Below are positions 36,155 through 48,594 of a DNA stretch of 64,000 bases, piece by piece. The position numbers and the translations under genes are program-made. The DNA is taken from NCBI GenBank assembly GCA_021521415.1, contig JAIQDT010005802.1:18162-82161 (forward strand), written 5' to 3'. The notes below the pieces were generated by a model. The model ran no database searches. It saw only the letters and a list, made by a program, of their open reading frames with translations, and had not been told where the DNA came from. The DNA is from Bidens hawaiensis (Eukaryota; Streptophyta; Magnoliopsida; Asterales; Asteraceae). Numbering within the stretch: the stretch's first letter is position 1; every line of letters begins with the position of its first letter.

Positions 36155-36397
36155 TCAGGACGGTTTGCGAGCGCACTGCATCGATGAAAACACATTATTA
36201 TTAGCACATACATAATTACTGCAAGAAATATTAATGAAAATGAAAGAATAATGATAACCGAAGCTTACGTTGGAGTAAGCAGCAGATCTGAACTTCTTGA
36301 TTCCTCCGTTTGGTCGAACGTCTTCAATGCTGTAACCTAAAGGAGCTTCATAAAAGGATTTACTACTGCTAGATTTCTTCCCACCTTTGCTCTCCAT
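36155..36397 (-). CDS. Conserved small uORF of SAMDC (49 residues, one intron)
   Basis: The leader encodes MESKGGKKSSSSKSFYEAPL and continues with GYSIEDVRPNGGIKKF. Exon 36269-36397 ends after SAAYSN at a GTAAGC donor, and exon 36155-36175 adds CARKPS and a stop. This peptide is almost invariant among plant SAMDC genes and stalls ribosomes when polyamines are high, lowering SAMDC translation. A second in-frame ATG lies one codon upstream (36398-36400). Confidence 0.93.
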   Translation of the reverse strand: MESKGGKKSSSSKSFYEAPLGYSIEDVRPNGGIKKFRSAAYSNVSFGYHYSFIFINISCSNYVCANNNVFSSMQCARKPS

Positions 36398-36405
36398 CAT
36401 AACAT
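36397..36405 (-). promoter_or_regulatory. Tiny uORF of SAMDC overlapping the small uORF
   Basis: ATGTTATGA, a two-residue ORF, ends in TGA whose last A is the first base of the small uORF ATG (the TGATG overlap). In the SAMDC family this overlap lets low polyamine levels divert ribosomes from the repressive uORF. Confidence 0.85.
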
Positions 36406-36655
36406 TCAATTGTTCCTGTTTATCACAAAATATTACAATTGAAATCATCACAATCAATACACCATTCAAATTTTTAGCTTATTTCTTACAACACTGAACA
36501 TATTTTCAATTATAAACTAGAGGATTGAACATTAGCCCGAACTCGTCTAAGGCTAGCTCGTGAGTAGTATTTTAAGCTCGACCTTAGCTTCTTATTACCT
36601 ATTTTAAGTACATTTGTATTTACCTTTAGTATATATTTTACTTACGATTTTTATA

Positions 36656-36703
<48 letters not shown>

Positions 36704-37695
36704 TACTTATTTTTATAGCATTCCTTCATACATTAATAATTATTTATAAATATATATTATTAGTTTTTTAAGCTCAAGCTTAGCTTCTTTAAAGCTGTAT
36801 TCTAAAGATTATTTATTTTTATTACCTACTTTAAGAAGATTTATATTTACCTATTGCATAAATTTTATATATAACATAATGATTATTTATTTATTTTTAA
36901 AACATTTCTTCATACATTAATAATTATTATATAAATATATATTATATTATGAATAGTTTTTAAGCTGGAGCTTATAGCTAAAGATTATTTATTACCAAAT
37001 TTAGGAACATTAATATTTACCTTTTGTTGGCATTTTATTTTTATTTTTATATATAGCGTAATAATAATTATTTACTTATTTTTATAGTATTTCTGCATAC
37101 ATTAATAATTTTTACATAAACACATATTAAATTAAATGAAAGTTAAATAATAAATATTTAATAGGCTGGTTTAGGCTCGCGAAAACAAGCTTATTTTTAC
37201 ATATAAGCCCGTGCTCGAGCCCATTTAAGCTCGACTTGATTTCGAGTTTAGCAAGTCATGTAGATCAAGTCATGGAAAACAAGATCTGATTACACAGTTT
37301 TTGAAGCATTTAGAAAATAATAATAATAATAATAATAATAAACCCTAGGTTCTTAAATCAAGCACGCATTCATTCACAGATTACGATTTGAAAGCTATAA
37401 ATCAAACACTTACAATTCAAAAGTTGTTAATTCGCCTATCGAACAATAAACCAATATCCGATCTGCAACAAAATAAAACCCTAAAACGTTAGTTACATAA
37501 CAAAAAGCTCAAATTGAAAATCAGTAAAAGAGAATGAGACTATAAGCTTACGATTGATATAATAATAATAATCGGCCGGAGACGATTATCGGAAGAAGAG
37601 ATTATATGATTTGCTTACGGGGTGGTGGTTGAATGTTGAAGGGAATAAATGATATAATAATAGTAGTTAAACGAAATGAGGGGTGGGTATATATA
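36406..37695 (-). promoter_or_regulatory. SAMDC 5' leader introns and promoter
   Basis: Minus-strand donors (CCCC/GTAAGC near 37613 and AATC/GTAAGC near 37552) suggest leader introns running to the uORF exon, as in other plant SAMDC genes. A TATA-like TTATATATA lies near 37689-37697 with pyrimidine-rich sequence downstream. Exact exon limits need transcripts. The long putative intron includes the (ATT)n run at 36656-36703. Confidence 0.45.
36656..36703. repeat. (ATT)n microsatellite
   Basis: About 16 uninterrupted ATT units in the probable leader intron region of SAMDC. Confidence 0.9.
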
Positions 37696-37719
37696 AGGAT
37701 TTGGGGTTAATGTGAGCCA

Positions 37720-40640
37720 CTAGTTTTTCTAAATATTACGTATTGTGCCATTGGGCTCGGTTCTCAAGATGGGTTGGTGAGGTGGGTTGCGTCTCAGCCA
37801 CGAGTTTGGATATTATGATTATTCAAATTATTATAATTGGCGAAATAAAAATAAAAATAAAAAGGAAGTAATAAATATAAACAGGTTGGTGTCTGGTGTT
37901 AGGAGACTAGGGTTCTCAACTCAAGTTTGAATTTAACATGTGTCATTATTGGGTGGATATTGATAATGGAGGATTTGAGCTAGGTTTTGTGTAAAGGTTG
38001 TCAGTTCTTAGTTCTAACCCTTAGCCCACCTAAGTTTTCGTCCCACCGTGTGTTACGCCAGAGAATTATGCTCTTGTGGTGGTAGCCGGAGGTATGGTTT
38101 CCTGGGGAAACGATCAAGCCAAACTTCTGAAGCCAGCGTGGCCCTTGTTGAGATAGCATAGTCTGGCCAGAGTGGGACATCGGGGCTCTTCAAATTTAAA
38201 GAGTGCAATACCTCAAATACAATAAATTCGTCGTTTAAAATAAAAAAAAAATATTTAATATAAACAAATCATTATGTTTTTTATAAAAGACATGATTTTG
38301 ATTTAATTTTAATACACTTATTAACAAGTTTTTTTACTTAAAATTCACATAACCTTTTTTTTCTAATAATCAACAAAGCTCGGTCAATCAAATGCATCCT
38401 TGATAAAGGCCATCCACGCATGTGATTATAGGTGACTTGGACCGCCACTAATTTCAAAAAGGCCCATCACCCAAAGACTTACTATGATAAAACTCCTGAC
38501 TCGCGTACAATATTTTGTCATTAACGAGACCAAAACCAACAAAAGTCTATAGAGAAAGTAAAGTAACCAGCGTACCGCTAAATGATAGAGTATTGCTTCT
38601 TTGGTATCCATCTAATTTACTTGCAAAGATTTGAATTAATCACTTCACTTTGAAAGAAAAATCACCATACCGTTAAGAAAATTTGTTCTTGAGTTTTAAC
38701 GTAAGTATTTAATATTTAGTTTGTGTAATGACATTGTTTTTAATTTTTTAAATGTAAAGAAATCGTTTTGGGCGTGTCTTGTTATATTGTTTTTCGTTTT
38801 TTGTTTTTTTTTTTTTGGTTTTTTTTTTTTGTGTTTTCTTTTTGTTAATTAAAGATAAACAAATGATACGAATCGTATCATAAATGTGTTCGATAATGAT
38901 AATTATGTTCATTCAAAAGCAAATCTCTATTAAAAGGTTTGACTTTAAATTCAGGATAACTTTTTTATATCTTTTTAACTTGATATCATCATAATTATTC
39001 AAAGCAAATCATGATATGAAGCATACTTAAAGTATTCTTGGATTTATGAATATTATATTTGTTTTTCTTTAAAAGTTGGATTGACATACAAAAGCTTTTA
39101 AGTGTAATAAGAAAGGTATGATGATCATATAAATTATATATGTTTAATGATATAGACAAGTATGAATTATTTTGAAAGTGTATAAGAGAATATTTGATAC
39201 TAAATTTTTTGGTAGGGTAAATATGTTTGTAACAGCCAAATAAACACTATCAAAATATTGTTCGTTTTGTCTTTGATCTGTTGTCTGTCCACAAACTCAC
39301 GATTTTATTTTAACCAAACAAATGGCTCGTTCAAAAAATAAACGTATCTCGGTAAAGAATGCTTCTACTATTTTCAAAATTTGTAATATAGTAATAAGAA
39401 TCATATTGAAATTATGACCTACTTTTGTCTACAACAAAATTATTTTTCAACCTACTTTTCAAAATGATCATAATCTTTTGCTTCATGGAGCCGAACTCTA
39501 TGACCATCACCAACCAAACTCCTAATTATGTGTCACTACCACATAATCCTCAACCCAGCCACCCACTTGTTAGTTGTAGAACAAATTTGTGAGAAATTAC
39601 TTGATTAAATCGTCAACTCGACTCTAAACAAATTTGTGAGAAATGTTTAAACTGGTGATTTGATTTTAAATTTCTTGATTAAGTTGGACCATGAACACCC
39701 ATAACATTAATCGAATCATTTGACTTTCAAAAGCTATGAAAAGTTTAATGTTACTGTTTTCTATTCTAATTTCACTCAAAACACGTTTACTGATGTTTCC
39801 AACAAATCAAAACATATTTAGACGTTTTGATCATGCTTTTAGTTTGGATATACTTATCAAAGCCTACACGAAAACCCTAAGTAATTTGATTACTTAAAAT
39901 TCTAGCTAATATCTACTACTTATACCCTATTCATCCGAGTATATCTTGGATTTCCAAAAAAAACTTCTTACTGCTTATTAGTCATTTCTTTCGTACGAGG
40001 TTTTTTTAATACAAGTTAATATTGTTATAATTATTTTTTAATGTTCCCTTAAAACTAAATTTTATTACTTAAAAAAAATACATTTTGTTGCTGTCATTGG
40101 CTAAGTTTTTATGTTACCTTGCATTTTATATGTTTCGACATAACACAAAAGTTCTCACGTGAAGTATCCTCAATCTTTATACCATCATATCTCGTCTGCT
40201 TTTTTTTTTCTGAATCTTTTTTAAACACAATTATTTGTTTCAATTGCATTACGTTTTCTTTTGTATTTTGTAGTGATGTCTTATCTCAACTACCTATTTA
40301 GAGAACCATCGTATTCGACAACACGGTCGTGCTATCGTGTTATTTGAGTGTTTATAATCGTAGATGAATGTGATCAAGGTTTCAGATGCTTATAGTCTTA
40401 ATAATCATGTCCAACCCACTTTAACCAGAGAAGCTATAAGATCTAAGTTTGTGTGTTGTCGTTGAAGCCGGACTCCGAATTCATCTAATAATATTGTTCC
40501 ATGCAGTGCTGACTGGACACTCACTGAAGCCACTGCTGAAGCCGCATGAGTCTGTTGTGGTTCAGGCGAACGGTGACGTCAACGAATTGTCTGTTTTGTT
40601 ATTTTTTTTTAATATAACGTAATTATATAACTAAAAAACT
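37720..40640. other. Intergenic sequence, no gene seen
   Basis: Mostly AT-rich. A GC-richer block at about 38030-38200 has no frame or repeat identity I recognise. GTCCAACCCACTTTAACCAGAGA near 40409 recurs near 42458 with one change, on the other side of the Harbinger relic. Confidence 0.4.
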
Positions 40641-40739
40641 AATTTATATAATTAGAGAAACACTAAACATCCTAATAACATAAAAAGAATTAAACATCTT
40701 AAAAATATATATAAAAAAAACAAATTTAAGAATAAAAAT

Positions 40740-41810
40740 ACAAATTTATTCCCGATCTCCGCTGCCTCCTGCTCTTCGCTTTTGTTCTTGATCTGCTTTG
40801 ATTTTCTCAAGAACAAACGCTTGTTCTTGTTTGAATACATCTCGGCACATATAGTTGAGGTTGCTAAAATTCTTGGTAAGAAAATCTATCTTCCTAAATC
40901 TGTCTTTTGAAAGTTTCGCCATGATTGCCGCCTTGATACTACTCGATATTTTGTGTATGTCTTTGACAAATTCCGGATCGACCTCGGTACTTGTGGTTGA
41001 TCTGTTTCCCTGGTCCCTTCCGGGTGGTCAGCGTAGGACTCGTGGTTGATCTTTTTGCCCATACACGTTTAGGTCGATCCTTACATGAGCGTCCAAGTAA
41101 CTAACTCGACCCATTTCGAGCACAACTTGAGTATTTGCCACAAGTGATCCTCATCCCACATTTTTGTCGTTCTGTACTTGTTTAACACTCTGGCCTTCCA
41201 TTCGTCGCATGTGAATTTGTAGACTTGAAAATCATCGCTCCCGCCCGGTCGCATTCGACGACTGTTTCAGTTACGTAAATTTGTAAAAAGTCCGACAAAT
41301 TTGCGAGTTTCAGACCATCTTTCCGATATCATATTATCGTTACAGTCCGTACTTCTCACCATCTTATAGAACAACTCTCGCAATTTCCCCCAAAAATATA
41401 CATTGTTTTTGATAGTCCGCTACAATTAAATAAAGATAAGTTTCAAACATATTTTTAAAATTTTATACAAAACAAAAAATAAAGGTTAAAAAAATACCGG
41501 CTTGTCGATGTTCGGATATTCCAACCTAAGCACGACACAAAGCTTTTTTCTCCTCTTTTGTCAAGGAGTTCATTTTCTTTTTGTAACAACTCCCTCGGTC
41601 GCTCAACTCGAGCCTCCCGCTCCTCATTTTCTTTTTTTGGGCTCGTTTGCCCTTGGCGGCCTCTTTATGAACCTCTTGTGTCTTCGGAACAAAAAAATCG
41701 GCAGACGATGGTGGCATTTGACTCAAGTTTTGCTTCATCTCGGGTAGCGCCAAACACGTTGTCGTCGTCTTGACCAAACGGCATTTTCGGTCGGTAACAC
41801 CCACCCCCAT
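40740..41810 (-). pseudogene. Decayed Harbinger ORF1-like gene (SANT/NAM-associated), minus strand
   Basis: The N-terminal segment at 41810-41526 contains FFVPKTQEVHKEAAKGKR, a basic linker and KEEKKALCRA. It lines up with the copy at 2747-3600 (FVVPETQESHGEAA and DEKEALCRAW). Downstream on the minus strand, 41050-40740 holds remnants of the C-terminal part, including a charged helix (FVLEKIKADQEQKRR in one frame, stop near 40746). Intervening frames are broken. No transposase was seen. It is a second, older and diverged relative of the element at 2394-3899. Confidence 0.6.
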
Positions 41811-42035
41811 TGATCCATATTTTTTTAAAAAAAGGTAAATGAGTAATACGGAATATATTTTTTTAGAAGTAGTGTAGAGAAAATTGAGAGTGTTGATAGT
41901 TTTTTGAAGTTAATGGTGAGGTTTATAAGGTAAAAAAAAATAAAAAAACAAAAAACGGTCCCAAACGGTCAGATCACGCTTCCCCATGCTTAACAGTTAC
42001 TTTAGCAATCGTGAGCGGGCTCGTGGCCGCTCGCG

Positions 42036-42306
42036 TGTGACGTCCCACATCGGTTGGGGAGGAGAACTAAGCCTTCTTTATAAGTAGGTGGATACCTTCT
42101 CCATCATAACGCGTTTTGGGCGCTTAATGGTAGTTGAAGAGAGGAGAACTCCACAGTTAAGCGTGCTCAGGTGAAAGTAGTATCAGGATGTGTGACCTTC
42201 TGGGAAGTCTTCACCTGGGCAACCAAAAGCAAATCCGTGAGGCGATGGTGGTACTTCCCGGCCAAAGCGAACAATATTATGGTACGGCGGTAGCTGGGCT
42301 GTTACA
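42036..42306 (+). mobile_element. Cassandra TRIM solo LTR (plus strand)
   Basis: The 271-bp unit runs from TGTGACGTCCCACATCGG to GGGCTGTTACA. The 5-bp flanks TCGCG (42031-42035) and TCACG (42307-42311) differ at one base. The centre carries a 5S rRNA-like segment, the hallmark of Cassandra terminal-repeat retrotransposons in miniature. No second LTR or primer-binding site follows, so it is a solo LTR. It lies within GC-rich sequence that probably belongs to the Harbinger relic. Confidence 0.88.
42145..42211 (+). promoter_or_regulatory. 5S rRNA-like pol III promoter segment in Cassandra LTR
   Basis: GAACTCCACAGTTAAGCGTG followed by CTCAGGTGAAAGTAGTATCA and GTGACCTTCTGGGAAGTC parallel the A box, intermediate element and C box of plant 5S rRNA. 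Several bases differ from the usual 5S sequence, so pol III activity is uncertain. Confidence 0.8.
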
Positions 42307-42311
42307 TCACG

Positions 42312-43286
42312 AGACTGGTCCCATATGACCGTTATGATGTTCGTGGTCGACGTGGCTAGTGCCACCCACTCGCGGCTCCACTCGCAGCTCCATAACGTGT
42401 AATCTAATATGTAAAATTATTCCACAATGAATACAAGACGCTAGAAGATCTAATACTTGTCCAACCCACTTTAACTAGAGACCCTTTCAGCCATGAATCC
42501 ATGGCCCCCCCATAATAAAACATCTTTATGCCCTTGATGTCTTTTCCTTTCTTTCTTTTAACAAAAATAATAATAAACAAATAAGTAACATATTTATAAC
42601 TTCCCATATTTTAAAATATATGATTGTAATAGTGTAAATTTTAACCTAATGTTTATTTTATAATCAAACCTGATACCATTTTTTTTAATTATGTCACCAA
42701 AATATCTATTTCTTGTAGTTTTACTATGATAATTAGTTCAATATGCATACCAATCAATATTGTTCATACCCTTTAGAAATAAGAAGCTATATATCTTTTT
42801 CGGTTTATCCAAATTAAAATTTTTAAGAGATCACTAATCATGGGATTGTTCCCAGTCATTCACGTTTACGGAGTTCTAACCTCATTTACATCTAACACAT
42901 CAAAAACATATTGGTGATATTTGAGACGTGACATGTCTTATGAACTCAATATCTATTGTCTCATGATTGATATAAGATTTGTCTATAATGTTACAATACC
43001 AATGTGTTTGATGATTGAGGGTGGCGCCGGTTGGACCGTCGGCCGGGGTATGTAATTTTCAGGGGCCAAAATTTTTTATATCTATATTTTTTATATATAC
43101 ATTTAAAAATATAAAACTCATAAAATATGAATTGCTCTTTACCATCTTATAATTATTGGGTCTGAAATTATTTTTTATCCATAATCCATTTAATTAAGTT
43201 TAAATTATTGGGCCCAAACTAAAACTAAACTTAAAAAATTAAATAAAAACCCGATGCAAAATAAAAGAAATGGCGGTTGATTGAAA
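42312..43286. other. Spacer; probable right edge of the Harbinger relic, then AT-rich sequence
   Basis: CCACTCGCGGCTCCACTCGC near 42365 resembles the GC-rich subterminal sequence of the first Harbinger element. Nothing coding is seen beyond it. A GGCGCCGG/GGCCGGGG word lies near 43022-43050. Confidence 0.4.
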
Positions 43287-43600
43287 TGTGACATTCGTCA
43301 ATTTCGGGTCTTGTTTGTATTCGTTTTTGTATTTGTTTATTATGTAAACCGACCCGATTTGTAAACCGAAGCTTATGTTATAATCAAAATGATGGATTTA
43401 TGTTACAATATTGATTCACATTTGTTGGGTCTTAAAAACATCATATTTTTATTTTTATTTATTTATTTATTTATTGTTGTTTTGTGTTTTTGTCTTGATC
43501 CATTTTGCATGAAAACTCTTGTGTCTCACACCCATATTTGACCACCAACATTACCCTATATATACACCACCTTTCCTCTTCATTTTCCCTTGCTACAACT

Positions 43601-43636
<36 letters not shown>

Positions 43637-45667
43637 CTCTCAAATATCAAAGATTCAAGGTTATCTTTTTAAGTGTTCTTGAAGGTTTTTAGTCTTTCGT
43701 CTTAATTAGTTTATGTAGCCTTATTAATACTTGTTTATGGTTGTGCAACATATATATAATATACACCCCTTGTTTACCTTTGGTAGTTACTTCTCCGATT
43801 CCGGTCGGTGAGGTTTTGGACCTCATAAGGCAAGGCTTCATGGAGGACTTCGAGTCCTTGATATATATACATCTATATAACTTGTTCATACATATTAATC
43901 TTGCTTATTTTAGTTTGTTGGTCATGTTTACAAGTTCCATGGTTATGGGTTTTTAAGAGTCTATGCTTCGGTTTAACCGTAAATAGCTCTAAACCGTAAA
44001 CCGAACTTTGTTACTAGTTTTGTTAAATAATTGTTTAAACATACTTATTGTTAGATCTAAGTTTCTAAAATCATTTTTACAAATTCTATGGTTATGGGTT
44101 TGTAGAATCTTACCTCGGTCTTAACCCGAAACACGATTCGAACCGAAAACCGAACTTTTGTTTAAAGACTTTATTGTTAACTTTTGGTTGTAAAACTTAA
44201 AGTATTTTTTATCTGTACATTATTATACAATGTGGAAACCATCTGTAAACTTGTTGTGAGATGGAAACCGAACCAAACCGATTCTTACTCGCTTAAGACA
44301 CACAAGTGTGTTTTTTTTAGCCATCAAGACTTGTATATTTATTTAAAAATAGTTACAAATTGATTTTTAAATATTTTCTTAAGTACTTTGAAATGTTGGA
44401 TCCAACTTGATCTAATAACAAAGTTTGGACCGACAAAACCGAATACTCGCTTAACGTGCGTTGTTAGATCTAAAACAACGGAACTACATACTTGGTTAAG
44501 TCTTATTAAATTTTATTGAGTTATCTCATAACAATTAATATTTTGGAAAGTTGACTTTGGGTTTGACCAATTATCAAGACCCGAACCGACAACCCGAACA
44601 CTCGATAAAAAAAACCGTTTTAGTATATTTATTCCAAAGGGATTTGCATTCTTGCATTTTATCCACCTTATTACTTAACATAGGTTGAGTAAATATTAAG
44701 GTTAGATACTTAACCCAGTTTCGAGCAAGCTTACATTTTTAAAGGGTTATTATTATAAATTCTTAAATAGTTACATTTTAAAACCTTGAACTTTAATTAT
44801 TTACATTTCTCAACATTTATTTTGTTTAAAGACCTTCAAGACAACCTTTCTAAATTCAAGACTTCTTTTCTTCTTAGGCATTGTGCGTTAAACTCGTCGT
44901 TCTGACAAATCTCCAAATTATCATCTTTCAAGTTTACTACTTGAAGGTGAGTACTTCATACCCTATTTTCCATCTATTATTTTGGGGGTGACATTTCATA
45001 CCTATTCAACAAAATGCTTTATATTTGAATCTTAAACCACAAACGTAGTTGTATATTGTACCTAAATAATTGCTCGATTTGGTGTTCTATGCTTATATGC
45101 CTATGTGTTTATCGCTTTTGGTTTATGGAACTATAAAATTCTAGACTATTTAGCATCCCCTTATAGCAAGGTGTCGTTAACGTAATGCAATTAACGATAA
45201 CTATAAAATCCTAGACTATTTGGCATCCCCTTATAGCTAGGTGTCGCTAATGTGTTTAGCGATATCTATTTATCCAAATTACCACTTTTATTTATCGCTT
45301 CGTATGCAAGTTTTGTGGCTATCTTTATTATATACTAATATGATTAAACTTATGAATTGCTTACCAACCTTTGTGTTGACAAACTTTATTTTATGAAATG
45401 TTACAGGTTTGCATCTTGGTTGATTTATGATTGTGAAGAAAACGACATCAAAGACTTTAGGATATTAGTAAAAATGAACAATATCAAATTTGCCATAATT
45501 TTGTGATATCTTGTTTATGGTTATTTTATGGATAATTGTTATGTGACATTTTCGATGTTGTGAAATGAAATGAGTTTGTTAAATACTGTCACTTTAATTA
45601 GTGTCATGTGCTTATGGACAATCGTCACACCTCGGCATGTTCCGCCGCCTTTGGTCGGGGTGTGACA
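43287..45667. mobile_element. Candidate long solo LTR (about 2.4 kb)
   Basis: The right edge is well marked: GTCACACCTCGGC and TTTGGTCGGGGTGTGACA end at 45667. On the minus strand this reads TGTCACACCCCGACC, a start common to plant gypsy LTRs. The best left edge is TGTGACATTCG at 43287. GAAA occurs just before it and just after 45667. No coding region, PBS or polypurine tract lies inside. A poly-A run (about 43602-43633) follows a TATATATAC stretch near 43556. The left end is provisional. Confidence 0.4.
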
Positions 45668-46689
45668 GAAATTTCTCTTTAGTTCCTTCCTTCTTTGCGA
45701 ATGCTGAACAACGACCGACCCAAGCCGACCATCACCGTTGGTTCGTTGTTAACCACCAGGCTCCTCCACGGTTGACCAAGCTAGCCACCAAGGACCAAGC
45801 TATTTTTTCCAATGTTAGGATTTAGGAGAGTTTCACAAATAATCGGTTAATCGTTAATTATTACGGTATTTAATTTTAATAATATATTTTTCTATGTTTA
45901 TTGTTATAACATTAAGCCTCATTTAAAAAAAATTAGCTTATATATTTTGTTACTCGTTAAGGCTATGGGCCTTTTTTTTCTGGCTCGGCCGAGATATTTA
46001 AATCCTCGGAGACGGCCCTGAATATACACAAAATATGAGGTCCACTTAATGTTGCACGTTTCCAAATATTAAGCGACTGCCGTAGCAACTTGGAGGTCTA
46101 CTTAGCACTAATAAACACATGTACCAAATACGATCTCATTAGTAGCATAACTATTGGTAGGCTTTGCAGAGGAGTGTAATGATGATGATGATGATGATCC
46201 TTACATCTGCCACCGAGGATATAAAGGCTACTCCCGCACCCCCTCCCCCCTTTTCGTAAAACCTTCATTTTATTTCCGCGTACAATACTGTAATATAAAG
46301 TGCTAATAATGATATACTGGTAACAAAGAACCATACAAAATACTAATAATGATAGTGTAAAGTGTAAACTACCATCAACATACACATGTCATGATACATA
46401 ATCCTCGTGTATTAATCAACAACAATACAACACTAAATAGAAACATATTGTTGTTTACTTATATACTTGTTAAATGAAAACACCATACGATGAAACACTC
46501 CGTAGCCCCGTATATTTTAAAAACCACTGCCCTATATACTACATGAAATATAAATACTTATATACAATGTGACGTTTAATTTGGTATTCTTAAATTTATT
46601 TATTTCTTCTTATGTTATTATTTAGCAGGTTCCGTGTATCTGTGGTGAGAAATGAGGATAAGACGACAAACAAAAGATCATGATTTTTG
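45668..46689. other. Spacer with short repeats, no gene seen
   Basis: There is no supported gene. The frame at 45680-45826 is GC-richer than its surroundings (WFVVNHQAPPRLTKLATKDQ) but I do not recognise it; it may be a gene fragment. CTGGCTCGGCCGAG near 45980 and (ATG)n near 46180 are also present. Confidence 0.35.
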
Positions 46690-47132
46690 AAAGGAAAACT
46701 CTCATATAATAGTAACCAACTTTCAAAAGTGTTCAAATTAGATCACCTGTGCATATTTTCTCCAAATCGGGTCACTAAATCTTCAAATCAAGTCTCACCG
46801 ATTTTTGTGTACGTCAAGAAAGAAATGGATGATAAGATGTGGGTGTCGGAATTTGCAATATATGTAGTTAAATTTAAAAATTTTAAAAAAACGTTAATTA
46901 TATTAAAATTTTAAAAAAAAAATTCACGTCGCCACTTAACGTCAACTTAAAAAAAAAGATAAAAAGATTTCCTATGTGAAACAGAAAAGAAATTGGCTAA
47001 ACAAACATGTTAAAACTTTTAATTTAATCAAACACGAAAGTCGAGTGACCTAATTGAAACACTTTTTAAAGTTAAGTGACCTAATTAAAACACTTTTGAA
47101 AGTTGGTTACTATTCTATGAAGTTGTCCCTTT
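46690..47132. mobile_element. MITE with ~55-bp inverted repeats
   Basis: AATAGTAACCAACTTTCAAA near 46709 has its complement near 47095-47114. The match extends outward to AAAGG/CCTTT and inward to TTAGATCAC/GTGACCTAA, about 55 bp with few mismatches. No clear target duplication was found, so the superfamily is open. The internal 75-residue frame starts in the arm and is not a gene. Confidence 0.7.
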
Positions 47133-47827
47133 TTAAAAGGATGATATATGTGTTCCATTACTTATGATTATGGAAAAAGATACGATGCTTATGGGCTTTA
47201 GTCCTTTTCACCTTTATATGCATGTGGATATGGATGAATCAAACTTTATTTTACTAATTTTAAGTACCCCTCCACCCATAAAACTCAGGCATGCACATAG
47301 TGCGTAAAAGTCTAAAAGATAATCAAAGTAGTGGGATCGAGAGAGAACTGTGGAGTACATAACTATCTTATGTATCACATTTAAAACACCATGTACAAGT
47401 TTATTATACGGTTTTTGTAGTTTTCAATATTTTATTGATTATGAAGTGAATATGTTTCGCTGTCTCTCTTATTTATCACATTCAAAACACTATGCACCGT
47501 ATGAGTTATTAGGAAAAATCTTATAATTTACTCTATTCGTTAGTAGAAAACGAGTTAGCTCACTACTTTTCACCTTAATATTTATTTTTACCGATTTATC
47601 TGTCAAATTAGCATAAAACAAATGGTCTTTTAAGCGAATAGAACTTATGATGAGAAAGAACAATCAGAAAATCAAACTTTTATCAAACCGTTTTTTAGTA
47701 GTGCCCAACTGCCCAACGTTTGCTAAATAGTATGGGCCTAAGTCCAACGTATGTTAAATAGTATGGGCCTAAGTCCATATATGCCAAGGAAAATTGTGAA
47801 GGTCATCAAATTTCGGAACATAATTAC

Positions 47828-48472
47828 ATATTATACTATATATATTAATGAAGAAACATTGCTACAGTATTTTCTTTAAAATATAGTGTAATATTGCATA
47901 TTAGTCTTTGAATTTTAGATTGTTTTAATTTAGTCCCTCTAAGTTTTAAATTATTTCGGTTTTGATCTATGACATTTTTTTTTGCTAAATTTTGTTTACG
48001 TTTTACTTTAGCATCCCAAAGTTTTCATGATTTTAGTATTTAACTTAACATGCGTTTTCATTCCCATATAGTTTTTTGTTATTAGTTATACATTTAAGTT
48101 ATTGATTCTTTGGTAATCTTTAGCATACGATATTTTAAAAACTTTAGTATGCCGTTACGACATGCTCATATTTTTATATGTCATGTCGTTAAAACGAAGT
48201 TGTATTCGCAACAAGTTATGTAAGTTCCGTTGAAAACGGAGTTGTTTTCGCAATAGAATATTGTTTTTGTATTATAACCACATACCGAGTGTCGGTACCA
48301 CATCAATGCCAAAATGAGTCGAACCAATATCAACCAAATCCTTTTGATAGTTAGATAAACTTTTATTTTGTTGTGCCGAAGTGATATTTGTTACGATGTG
48401 TTTGTATATTCGCGTTTTAATATGCGGGTCTGTTGTCGAGTTCCCGCACAAAGCGCGTCGGGAACACTCTAG
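47828..48472 (+). mobile_element. Helitron-like element with a canonical 3' end
   Basis: The right end has GTTCCCG and CGGGAAC arms (48440-48446, 48459-48465) around a 12-nt loop, followed seven bases later by CTAG at 48469-48472 and then T. A hairpin just before CTRR, inserted before T, is the Helitron 3' signature. The left end is likely near TATACTATATATATTAATG at about 47832, though the usual TC is not evident. No Rep/helicase gene is present, so it is non-autonomous. Confidence 0.6.
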
Positions 48473-48594
48473 TTTACATTACATGAAACAATCATAGTGC
48501 AAATGGCAATTTCAAACCTTAAGTGTTAATAGAAGGGAAGTACCCGGTGCACTAGGCTTTCGCATTTGTGCAGGGTTTGAGGAGGGGCCGAATC

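Noticed and set aside
42145..42211. A genuine 5S rRNA gene
   Set aside because: Only the promoter-containing half of 5S is present, with changes, and it sits inside a 271-bp unit with LTR ends and target duplications.
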